A stretch of 64,000 nucleotides of DNA from an uncultured Paracoccaceae bacterium (GTDB lineage: Bacteria; Pseudomonadota; Alphaproteobacteria; Rhodobacterales; Rhodobacteraceae), in assembly GCA_951812615.1 (NCBI GenBank), contig CATOSU010000002.1, positions 930,001 to 994,000 on the forward strand, in the 5' to 3' direction. The notes under the pieces were generated by a model that did not search any database, was not told where the DNA came from, and worked only from the letters and a program-made list of their open reading frames with translations. Below are positions 45,904-52,655 of the stretch, one piece after another (the first letter of the stretch is position 1; every line of letters begins with the position of its first letter). The translations under genes were made by a program, and so were the position numbers.

Positions 45904-46193
45904 GACGTCCCCTCCCCTTGACCCGATGGCGGGGCGGGCGTTCGGCCCTCCCCTTGAACCGATGGCGGGGCGGGCCTCACCATCCGATACAGCCAGATGC
46001 GCTCGCCTCGCGCGCTCACCGTCTGGCGGCAGGCGATCTCGGCCCCGTTGGCGCGCAACTCCGCAATGCAGGCATTGACCGCGCAGACCCGCGCGCCCGT
46101 GATGATCTCAAGCGTCGAGCGCTCGGCACCGTCGCCGAGCAGACCGTGCACCCGCTTGAGCCGGGGCGACCGGTGGAGGCGGGCCGCATGCAT
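45900..46193 (-). CDS. Small winged-helix-like protein
   Basis: 97 residues from ATG 46193, overlapping the upstream stop by one base (TGATG). SPRLKRVHGLLGDGAERSTLEIITGARVCAVNACIAELRANGAEIACRQTV resembles the helix-turn-helix plus wing found in small phage proteins. The C-terminal tail is Gly/Pro-rich with a duplicated PPS-GQGEG motif encoded by a 39-bp imperfect DNA repeat near 45910-45970. Regulatory or DNA-binding role inferred. Confidence 0.65.
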   Translation of the reverse strand: MHAARLHRSPRLKRVHGLLGDGAERSTLEIITGARVCAVNACIAELRANGAEIACRQTVSARGERIWLYRMVRPAPPSVQGEGRTPAPPSGQGEGTS

Positions 46194-46774
46194 CACGCCG
46201 CCCTCCCGGCCCGGGCGCGACCCAGCCGGTCCAGCACCTCGGCCGCCATCAGCGCCGCCGTGTCGGATGTCTCCAGCCAATGCCGCGCCGCGCGCAGCCC
46301 GTGGGTTACCGTGGCGTGATCGCGCGCCCCGAGTGCGGCGCCGATGCGCGTGTAACTCGCCCCGGTCAATACCGCCGCCAGCAGCATCGCCAATTGGCGC
46401 GGCTGGACGATGTGCCGCTCGCGGCTCCGCCCGCGCAATGTGTCCGCATCAAGACCCGCCACATGCGCCGCCGTGCAGACAATCCGCACCAGCGCCCGGT
46501 CCTCACCGCCCGCCATCTCCGGCAGCGCTCCGAGACCCTCAAGGCTCGTGCGCAGCGCGGCCCTGGACGGCATTGCGCCCCTGGAGTGCGCGGCGAGACA
46601 GCGCTCCCAGGCCCCTTTGTCCTCAAGCCGCTGCGCGGCGGCGACCGCGGCGCGCATCCGGCGCAGCAGCGCCCGTGCTGTGGGCCTGTCGAGGGCAACG
46701 CCCGCAGGCGCCATCAGAGGCCCCGCCTCCGACAGCGCCCGGCGCAGGGCCTGCATGTCTGTCGCTGCGCTCAT
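46193..46774 (-). CDS. Protein with DnaA domain IV-like DNA-binding region
   Basis: 193 residues from ATG 46774. The N-terminal 90 residues are helical without a known domain. Residues about 92-167 match the C-terminal domain of DnaA: VCTAAHVAGLDADTLRGRSRERHIVQPRQLAMLLAAVLTGASYTRIG, then ALGARDHATVTHGL, close to the GGRDHTTVLHA signature that binds DnaA boxes. There is no AAA+ domain, so it cannot act as a full initiator. It may target phage or host DnaA boxes during replicative transposition. It sits in the coupled early operon. Confidence 0.78.
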   Translation of the reverse strand: MSAATDMQALRRALSEAGPLMAPAGVALDRPTARALLRRMRAAVAAAQRLEDKGAWERCLAAHSRGAMPSRAALRTSLEGLGALPEMAGGEDRALVRIVCTAAHVAGLDADTLRGRSRERHIVQPRQLAMLLAAVLTGASYTRIGAALGARDHATVTHGLRAARHWLETSDTAALMAAEVLDRLGRARAGRAA

Positions 46775-47040
46775 GGGCTCACCCCCGTCGCGTGGGCAAA
46801 CAGGAGACCCAGCCACAGCGTTCCGAATATCGCCGCCACCCCGATCAGATCGCCGATCCAGTGATCCTCCAGCGCCGCAAGGGTCTGGCCCGGCCACCGG
46901 CAAAAGGCCCCGGCCCCGCGCACGATGGGGGGCAGAACTTCCCGCCAGCGGGAACTTGTGCGCAGGGCCGGGGCAGGTGCCACCGCGCGCGCAGTCAGCG
47001 CAGGCGGTGGACAGGGAGAACGGGATACACGGGGTCTCAT
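46771..47040 (-). CDS. Small membrane protein of the early operon
   Basis: 89 residues from ATG 47040 (MRPRVSRSPCPPPALTAR), overlapping both neighbours by four bases. The C-terminal part has one hydrophobic helix (WIGDLIGVAAIFGTLWLGLLFAHA). No family is recognised. Small early membrane proteins in Mu-like phages sometimes interfere with host division or superinfection, but nothing here shows that. Confidence 0.6.
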   Translation of the reverse strand: MRPRVSRSPCPPPALTARAVAPAPALRTSSRWREVLPPIVRGAGAFCRWPGQTLAALEDHWIGDLIGVAAIFGTLWLGLLFAHATGVSP

Positions 47041-47264
47041 GTCACCCCCTCCGCGCCCGCGTCGTGACCTCCGGCGTCGCCCTCCCAGACCGGCAGCAGT
47101 CCGGCCACACGGTCCGCCAGGCGATCCCGGCAGGCCGGGCACAACGCGGTCATGCGGGCGCAGGCCACCGCATCGGTATCCGTGAACACACCATCGACCC
47201 GGATCAGCGCCAGTTCATAGACCCCGGCGGAACCGCGCCCGCATCTGTCGCAACGCCCGGTCAT
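47037..47264 (-). CDS. Small zinc-finger-like protein
   Basis: 75 residues. Two CxxC pairs (CDRCGRGS near the N-terminus and CPACRDR in the middle) can hold one zinc ion. VYELALIRVDG between them is strand-like. It is coupled by 4-bp overlaps to the Ner-like gene and the membrane-protein gene. Function unknown. Confidence 0.65.
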   Translation of the reverse strand: MTGRCDRCGRGSAGVYELALIRVDGVFTDTDAVACARMTALCPACRDRLADRVAGLLPVWEGDAGGHDAGAEGVT

Positions 47265-47545
47265 GGGGTGGCCTCCGGCGGGGCCTCAGCCGCCGCCAGT
47301 GCCGCAGGCGAGCCGGGCACCGGCGCAGGGCGCGGGATGTCGGCAGGCCAGGCAAGATCGGCGGGCCAGTGGTCGGAGAGCTTTTGGACGACACGGGCCG
47401 CGCGGCGGGTGGTGACGTCGCAGCCGCGCTCCAGGCGGTCACAGAAGTCGCCTGAACCCGCCATGTACGTTGAAGCGGTGCGGTGGGTGAGACCGCGCGC
47501 CTCGGCATAAAGTCGGATCAATCGGATGATACATTCGCCATTCAT
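47261..47545 (-). CDS. Cro/Ner-like helix-turn-helix protein, first gene of early operon
   Basis: 94 residues from ATG 47545 (MNGECIIRLIRLYAEARGLTHRTASTYMAGSGDFCDRLERG). The sequence fits a short HTH with the turn around LTHRTASTYMAGSG. The second half is Pro/Ala-rich (PADIPRPAPVPGSPAAL). It is divergent to the S24 repressor across two operators, as Ner/Cro is in Mu and lambda. It probably shuts down repressor and early transcription. Confidence 0.7.
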   Translation of the reverse strand: MNGECIIRLIRLYAEARGLTHRTASTYMAGSGDFCDRLERGCDVTTRRAARVVQKLSDHWPADLAWPADIPRPAPVPGSPAALAAAEAPPEATP

Positions 47546-47552
47546 GGCAATA

Positions 47553-47626
47553 ACGTTGCCAAATTTGGCAAAAGCAGTCAATTAAAATTTGCCATGCTTG
47601 GCGAGGAGCGGCGGTTTCGCTATCTC
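47553..47626. promoter_or_regulatory. Early/repressor divergent promoter with two operators
   Basis: Operator O1 is the perfect palindrome TGCCAAATTTGGCA (47557-47570). O2 is TGCCATGCTTGGCG (47590-47603), 33 bp away, about three helical turns. Leftward TTGACT (47576-47581, minus) with CAACGT (47553-47558) 17 bp later spans O1. Rightward TTGGCG (47598-47603) with TATCTC (47621-47626) 17 bp later overlaps O2 and would start RNA at about the repressor ATG 47634, giving a leaderless message. Confidence 0.7.
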
Positions 47627-47633
47627 TAGCGAG

Positions 47634-49070
47634 ATGGATGCTGCTGAAATTCCTACCGTTGTGCGCAAAGCGCTTGCAGATCAAGGCACGAATCCTTGGA
47701 GGCTGGCTGTGGATGCGGGTCTGCCAGGAAACGCGGTGCGCCATTTGCTTGATGGCCACGAACCCAAAGTGGGCCGCGCCGCCGAGATCTGCCGCGCCCT
47801 CGGCCTTGAGTTCTACATCGGCCCGCCGCGCGGCGGCGCTGCTGCCGAATCGCAGAAGACCCCGCCGCCCGCCTGGGACGCTTTCACCGAGGCCACACTG
47901 CCGCACAAGGGCCTGGCGGCGTGCAGCGTGCAGGGCTGGGGCAAGCCGGCGCCCGAGCGCGAGCCCCTGCCGAAACCGGAGGACGTTATGGACGAGAAAG
48001 CTTTCTATGTGTCGGCCAGAGGCCAGTCGATGATCCCCGAGGGGATCGAGAGCGGCTGGCTCTGCCTGGTCTCGCCGGGCACCGAGGTGCGGGAGGGCGA
48101 CCGGGTCTGGGTGCTCGATTATCAGGGCCGCGCCGCGATCAAGCGGCTTGTGAAGCGGGGCGAGGACGGCGGCCTGACACTCCGGGGCTGGATGCCCAGG
48201 CGCGACGGGCAGCAGCAGAGCTTCGAGGAGGAGCGCTTTGCCGCAGGCATCCGCGAGACCTACCCGGTCGTGGCGGTGTTCCGGGGCCGTCCCGGCGCGG
48301 AGAATTGCGAATACGTCCCCGACCCGAAGCCACCGGCCCATGCATTGCCCCCGGAGCCGCCCAATATCGCGCCGCTGGAGCGCATCCCGAAACCGATCAC
48401 CGACATGCTGGGCCTGCCCGAGGGGGCGGCGGCCGAGGCGGTCGTGGCGGCGATCGGGGCGCGGCTCAGGGACCGGGGCACGGCCCATGCCAGCCCCGCA
48501 GCCGTGCTGGACAGGCGCACACTGGAGCGCGCGCTCGACAGCAACACCCGTGCGCTGAAGTCCGAGACCCGTGCGCTGAAGGACGAGATGGCGGAGAAAC
48601 TGGATGCCCTGGCGGAGCGCCTGTTGCGGCCCGATCCGGGCGCGCAGGACGCCCGCAGGCTGCCCCTGCGGCAGTTTGTCGATGTCCGGGCGGCGGCCGG
48701 GCCGGGCGAGGACGTGTTCGAGGACGGGGAGACGGGCACGCTGATCGTGGCCGCGGATGACATACCGCCGGGCCTCAGGCCCGACCGCCTCGTCGGGATA
48801 CGCGCGGCGGGGCGCTCGATGGAGCCGACCATCCACACTGACGACATCCTCGTTCTCAATCTGGATGTGACCGAGCCACGGGAGGGCGCGATTTTCGTGG
48901 TCCGGACCGGCACGGGCCTTGTGGTCAGGCGTCTGCGCCGGGACGCCGGGGTCTGGACCATGGGCAGCGATGCCGGCGACTGGGAGCCGCGTCCGGTGGC
49001 GGCAGAGGACCGCATCATCGGTCACGTGGTCTGGTTCGGACCGGAGGGTGCGATTGTGGTGGGTGGGTGA
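47634..49070 (+). CDS. Phage repressor with HTH and two tandem S24 (LexA/CI-type) domains
   Basis: 478 residues from ATG 47634; a TTG at 47589 lies inside operator O2 and is unlikely. Residues 4-65 are a helix-turn-helix (NPWRLAVDAGLPGNAVRHLLDGHEPKVGRAAEIC). S24 domain 1, about 110-225, has Ser132 in VSARGQSMIPEGI and Lys170 in AAIKRLVKRG. A linker with a heptad-type helix (about 295-330) follows. S24 domain 2, about 345-475, has Ser395 in AAGRSMEPTIHTDDILVLN. Its expected Lys position reads VVRRLRR, so this copy may be inactive. The layout suggests SOS-type induction by self-cleavage with a duplicated C-terminal domain. Confidence 0.88.
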   Translation: MDAAEIPTVVRKALADQGTNPWRLAVDAGLPGNAVRHLLDGHEPKVGRAAEICRALGLEFYIGPPRGGAAAESQKTPPPAWDAFTEATLPHKGLAACSVQGWGKPAPEREPLPKPEDVMDEKAFYVSARGQSMIPEGIESGWLCLVSPGTEVREGDRVWVLDYQGRAAIKRLVKRGEDGGLTLRGWMPRRDGQQQSFEEERFAAGIRETYPVVAVFRGRPGAENCEYVPDPKPPAHALPPEPPNIAPLERIPKPITDMLGLPEGAAAEAVVAAIGARLRDRGTAHASPAAVLDRRTLERALDSNTRALKSETRALKDEMAEKLDALAERLLRPDPGAQDARRLPLRQFVDVRAAAGPGEDVFEDGETGTLIVAADDIPPGLRPDRLVGIRAAGRSMEPTIHTDDILVLNLDVTEPREGAIFVVRTGTGLVVRRLRRDAGVWTMGSDAGDWEPRPVAAEDRIIGHVVWFGPEGAIVVGG

Positions 49071-49144
49071 TAAAGCTGCACCCGGCCATGAATGACGTGT
49101 TCGCGAATGCCGCGGTGACGTATGGGAAATGAAGGAGAACGCTG

Positions 49145-50791
49145 ATGAGCTTGCATAAATTATCGACAATTACGGGTGCCTTTGTGCTGGCGCTCTGGGT
49201 CGGACCCTCTGAAGCCCTTGCAGAGGCGGACTGCGCAACCTGGAATACCGGGGGATTCTTTGAGGTAGCGACACCGGCCGATGTGTCCCGCTGCCTGGTT
49301 GCCGGTGCGGACCCGAAGGCGCGGACCGAGGATGGCTGGACGCCGCTGCATAGGGCGGCAGCGGCGGAATCATCGGAGACGGTGGAGGCGCTTGTGGAGG
49401 CCGGGGCGGATCTGGAGGCGCTGACCGAGGATGGATTGACGCCGCTGCATTGGGCGGCAGCGTCGGAATCACCGGATACGGTGCAGGCGCTTGTGGAGGC
49501 CGGGGCGGATCTGGAGGCGCGGAACAGTTACGGCTGGACCCCGCTGCATTGGGCGGCAGAGTTCGGATCGCCGGAGAGGGTGCAGGCACTCTTGGAGGTC
49601 GGGGCGGACCCGAACGCTCGGTACGAGTATGGCTGGCCGCCGATGCATTGGGCGACGGTGGAGGCGCTTGTGGAGGCCGGAGCGGATCTGAAGGCGCGGA
49701 CCGAGGATGGATGGACGCCGCTGCATAGCGCGGCAAAGTTCGGATCGCCGGAGAGGGTGCAGGCACTCTTGGAGGCCGGAGCGGACCCGAAGGCGCGGGA
49801 CAAGGATGGCCGGACGCCGCTGCATAGCGCGGCAAGGTTGGAATCACCGGAGATGGTGCAGGCGCTTGTGGAGGCCGGTGCGGACCCGAAGGCGCGGGAC
49901 AAGGATGGCTGGACCCCGCTGCATAGCGCGGGATCGCCGGAGATGGTGCGGGCACTCTTGGAGGCCGGTGCGGACCTGGATGCCCGGAACGACAAGGAAT
50001 GGACCCCGCTGCATTGGGCGGCAGGTGGCAGATCGCCGGAGACGGTGCAGGCACTTGTGGAGGCCGGGGCGGATCTGAAGGCGCGGGACGAGGATGGCCG
50101 GACGCCGCTGCATAGCGCGGCAAGGTCCGGATCGTCGCCGGAGAGGGTTCAGGCACTTGTGGAGGCCGGTGCGGATCTGGAGGCGCGGGACGAGGATGGA
50201 CGGACGCCGCTGCATTGGGCGGTACGGTTGTACGAATCACGGGAGAAGGCGCAGGCGCTTGTGGAGGCCGGAGCGGACCCGAAGGCGCGGGACAAGGATG
50301 GCTGGACCCCGCTGCATTCTGCGGCAAGGTACGGATTACCGGAGACGGTGGAGGCACTTGTGGAGGCCGGGGCGGACCTGGAGGCGCGGGACGAGGATGG
50401 CTGGACGCCGCTGCTGCATTCTGCGGCAGCGTTCGGATCGTCGAAGACGGTGCAGGCACTCGTGGAGGCCGGGGCGGACCTGGAGGCGCGGGACGAGGAT
50501 GGCTGGACGCCGCTGCTGCATTCTGCGGCAGCGTTCGGATCGTCGAAGACGGTGCAGGCACTCGTGGAGGCCGGTGCGGATGTGGAGGCGCGGGACGAGG
50601 TTGGCCAGACCCCGCTGCATAGGGCGGCACGGTCCGGACCCCTGGAGACGGTGCAGGTGCTCCTCGACGCTGGCGCCGACCCTGGCGCGCAGGACAAGAA
50701 CGGCAAATTTCCGTTCGACCTGATCCGCGAAGACTCCCCGCTGATCGGGACGGGTGCCTACTGGCGTCTGAATGACGCGCGGTGGAAGTGA
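49145..50791 (+). CDS. Secreted ankyrin-repeat protein
   Basis: 548 residues; ATG 49145 follows AAGGAG. A Sec signal peptide (LSTITGAFVLALWVGPSEALA) is cut before EADCATW. Then come about 14 ankyrin repeats of 33-34 residues with the consensus DGWTPLHSAA..GSPETVQALVEAGADLEARDE, two of them shortened (near residues 158 and 256). The end is a capping helix and DARWK. Secretion plus ankyrins points to protein-protein contact outside the cytoplasm, as in the ankyrin proteins of sponge-symbiont phages that damp eukaryotic immunity. It sits between the repressor and the methylase as a moron. Confidence 0.88.
   Translation: MSLHKLSTITGAFVLALWVGPSEALAEADCATWNTGGFFEVATPADVSRCLVAGADPKARTEDGWTPLHRAAAAESSETVEALVEAGADLEALTEDGLTPLHWAAASESPDTVQALVEAGADLEARNSYGWTPLHWAAEFGSPERVQALLEVGADPNARYEYGWPPMHWATVEALVEAGADLKARTEDGWTPLHSAAKFGSPERVQALLEAGADPKARDKDGRTPLHSAARLESPEMVQALVEAGADPKARDKDGWTPLHSAGSPEMVRALLEAGADLDARNDKEWTPLHWAAGGRSPETVQALVEAGADLKARDEDGRTPLHSAARSGSSPERVQALVEAGADLEARDEDGRTPLHWAVRLYESREKAQALVEAGADPKARDKDGWTPLHSAARYGLPETVEALVEAGADLEARDEDGWTPLLHSAAAFGSSKTVQALVEAGADLEARDEDGWTPLLHSAAAFGSSKTVQALVEAGADVEARDEVGQTPLHRAARSGPLETVQVLLDAGADPGAQDKNGKFPFDLIREDSPLIGTGAYWRLNDARWK
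50361..50574 (+). repeat. Exact 112-bp duplication with 102-bp period in the ankyrin gene
   Basis: Bases 50361-50472 are identical to 50463-50574, a tandem 102-bp (34-codon) unit that adds one repeat with the TPLLHSAAAFGSSKTVQAL pattern. Exact identity, while other repeats differ, shows a recent unit duplication and a locus prone to copy-number change. Confidence 0.9.
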
Positions 50792-51632
50792 TTATCGCGG
50801 GTGGGACCGGGAGCCACCCCCTGAGATCAGCAGCTCGCCGACCCGCCGGGTGGCGCGTCTCGACCACGTCGATTGCGGCCCATGCGAACATCCCGCGGAT
50901 TTCGGGTCGGTCGTTGATCGACAGGATGAACCGGCCCTTGAGGCCCCTGAGCATCTCCGCGAGCCGGGCGAAGTCGCCCCGGTCGAACACCTGGCGTCCG
51001 TAGTCGGCCTCGTGGCCCATATAGGGCGGGTCGATATAGAAGAGCGTGGAGGCCCGGTCGTATCGCGGGATGAAGGCGGCCCAGTCGAGACATTCGATAT
51101 GGACGCCCTGCAAGCGGCCATGGGCGGCGCGAATCAGGGCGCCCATGCGCGCGGCGGAGAGCCGGCCTGAATGATGGACCGAAGGCCCCATCTGGCCCGG
51201 CGTGGCGAGATGGGCGGGTTTGCCGCCGAAGCTCATGCGCTGGAGCCAGGCCCATCGGGCGGCGCGGCGGATGTCCGTGAGCGTCCCGGGCGGGGTGGCC
51301 AGCAGGCGGGCGAACTCCGCGCGGCTGGCAAGGCAGAGGTCGAACCCGGCGGCCAGCGCGTCCGGGTGATCGCGCAGGACGCGGAAGAGATTGACGATCT
51401 CGCCATTGATATCGTTGAGGATTTCTGACTTCGGGCGTGAGGCACGCCGCAGGAACACGCCGCCCATGCCGGCAAACGGCTCGGCGTAGCAGGAATGCGG
51501 GACCGCCCCGATGCGCGCGGCGATGGTCTTCGCGAGATATTTCTTGCCACCGAGCCAGGGCGCGAGCGGCGCGGCGGGCGGGGCCGGCGTGAGCGCGCCG
51601 GGCTCTGCCGGGATGTCATCGGGCATGGACAA
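50792..51632 (-). CDS. Dam-type DNA adenine methylase, frameshifted near C-terminus
   Basis: About 280 residues if one extra base near 50841-50850 is skipped. Motifs: PWLGGKKYLAKTIA, EPFAGMGGVFLRR, NDINGEIVNLFRVL and the catalytic DPPY in LFYIDPPYMGHEADYG, so it is a D12-class N6-adenine methylase. After DVVETRHPAG the frame goes wrong: it stays open to 49170, antisense to the ankyrin gene (820 codons). The alternative frame gives VGELLISGG, the normal family end, and stops at 50792, next to the ankyrin stop. TTG 51632 has GGGAGG eight bases upstream; ATG 51626 is an alternative. It protects or marks phage DNA if active. Confidence 0.82.
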
Positions 51633-51792
51633 GGGGGCTGCCTCCCACGATCATGATCCCGCCGCAGCTGCGGTGGCGGGACGGCCAGGGCTGGCCGGTT
51701 CTGGTCGTGGGAGGGAACACTCCCGGTTCGGGGTGCTGTTACATCCCGGCCCCCGTCCTGGCCATCATATGGCCTGGCAGAGGTCTGGGCGC

Positions 51793-51838
51793 GGCATAAC
51801 ATGCCGCACGGGCTTGTGGGAAGCGGACCATGGTCCGC
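51793..51838 (-). promoter_or_regulatory. Late promoter candidate B: palindrome upstream of the methylase
   Basis: GCGGACCATGGTCCGC at 51823-51838, then 24 bp and TATGCC (51793-51798, minus) as the -10 candidate, about 160 bp before the methylase start. The -10 is weaker than at the other copies, but the palindrome is exact. Confidence 0.55.
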
Positions 51839-51849
51839 CGGTGTGGCGG

Positions 51850-51948
51850 TCAGATCGCCAGGAGCCGCTCGATCTCGCCGATACGTTCGATGGCGGCCTT
51901 GCGCTGGTGGAGACACGCCGCAAACCCTTCAGGGGTCGGGCAGGGCAG
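51850..51948 (-). CDS. Possible 32-residue protein of the lysis cassette
   Basis: A CTG codon at 51946-51948 is preceded by AAGGAGG at proper spacing. The frame reads PCPTPEGFAACLHQRKAAIERIGEIERLLAI and ends at 51850. The 3' helical part is protein-like. No ATG/GTG/TTG start is available in this frame after the spanin-like gene. Weakly supported. Confidence 0.25.
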   Translation of the reverse strand: MPCPTPEGFAACLHQRKAAIERIGEIERLLAI

Positions 51949-51973
51949 CGGACCCTCCTTCGCGCCCGGCCGG

Positions 51974-52201
51974 TCACGGCACCAGATGCCCGTACTTCGG
52001 ACACGCCGCCGCGAAGTCGGCATAGGCGCTGGCGATCTCGCGCCGGGTCTGCTCGGTGTCGGATCGCGAGCGGGTTGGCAGGCTGGTCCCCCAGGCGCGA
52101 CACAATGCGCGCTCAGTCGCGCCACCCGGCACCGTCGTATTTGCGCAGCCGCTCAGGATCAGCGCGGCCGCGAGCAACGTCATCTTCGATATCTTCCGCA
52201 T
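51974..52201 (-). CDS. Small lipoprotein, outer-membrane spanin-like (Rz1 type)
   Basis: 75 residues. A lipoprotein signal MRKISKMTLLAAALILSGC has the lipobox LSGC (Cys19). The mature part is short, with a C-terminal helix (SDTEQTRREIASAYADFAAAC). Its 5' end overlaps the preceding small membrane-protein gene out of frame by 89 bp, the classic Rz/Rz1 layout. It would sit in the outer membrane and fuse membranes at lysis with its partner. Confidence 0.72.
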   Translation of the reverse strand: MRKISKMTLLAAALILSGCANTTVPGGATERALCRAWGTSLPTRSRSDTEQTRREIASAYADFAAACPKYGHLVP

Positions 52202-52346
52202 GCTCGTAGTCCTTCATCTTCGCATCGCGTCTCTCGTCGCGGCGCGCGTCCCTGCGGATCAGGGCGATGAACAGGGCTCCGAGCGCGGCGAGACCCGCCC
52301 AGAGCGCGGCTCTGGAGGGGATGAGGCGGGCGAGGGCGGCGAGCAT
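52113..52346 (-). CDS. Inner-membrane spanin-like protein (Rz type)
   Basis: 77 residues from ATG 52346, overlapping the upstream stop (TGATG). An N-terminal membrane helix (AALWAGLAALGALFIALI) is followed by a highly charged helix (RRDARRDERRDAKMKDYEHAEDIEDDVARGR). It is overlapped by the lipoprotein gene in another frame. Small for Rz, but position and topology fit an i-spanin. Confidence 0.68.
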   Translation of the reverse strand: MLAALARLIPSRAALWAGLAALGALFIALIRRDARRDERRDAKMKDYEHAEDIEDDVARGRADPERLRKYDGAGWRD

Positions 52347-52654
52347 CAGGCCGGGTCTCCGGTCTTTGCCGGGGCGCCCTGCCAGTTGGTGCCGCTGGCG
52401 GCGACGCAGGCCACCCCGTCGGCGCGAATGATGAGCGCGGTCCATGTGCCGGTTGCCGGGTTGGCCGTGAGCACCATGAGGGCACCTGTCGCAGTCAGGC
52501 CAAGGCTCTGGGAGGTCTCGCCATACCTCTGAGCAAGCCTGGCTCCGAGGGTGTCGGCGTTGCCGCAGGTGGGCGCGGCGGTGACCGGAGCAGCCAGAAA
52601 TATCAGCAGTATGACCAGCGGTGTCAGAATCAGGACAATGACGAGCATCCTCAT
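52346..52654 (-). CDS. Small exported or membrane-anchored protein of the lysis cassette
   Basis: 102 residues from ATG 52654 with GAGGAG upstream. The N-terminus is a long hydrophobic segment (LVIVLILTPLVILLIFLAAPVTAA) that may be cleaved or act as anchor. The rest is a small globular domain with two cysteines (PTCGNADTLGARLAQRYGETSQSLGLTATGALMVLTANPATGTWTALI). No family recognised. It is between the amidase and the spanin genes; a holin or lysis modulator role is possible. Confidence 0.6.
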   Translation of the reverse strand: MRMLVIVLILTPLVILLIFLAAPVTAAPTCGNADTLGARLAQRYGETSQSLGLTATGALMVLTANPATGTWTALIIRADGVACVAASGTNWQGAPAKTGDPA

Positions 52655-52655
52655 G

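Noticed and set aside
49170-50790. 820-codon leftward frame read as a giant Pro-rich protein extension of the methylase
   Set aside because: It is the antisense of the ankyrin repeats. It has no domain, its composition is a mirror of the repeats, and the family end of the methylase is found in another frame that stops at 50792.
49145-50791. Periodic repeats considered as a CRISPR array or minisatellite
   Set aside because: The period is 99-102 bp with coding-frame conservation, and the translation gives ankyrin consensus; there is no repeat-spacer structure.
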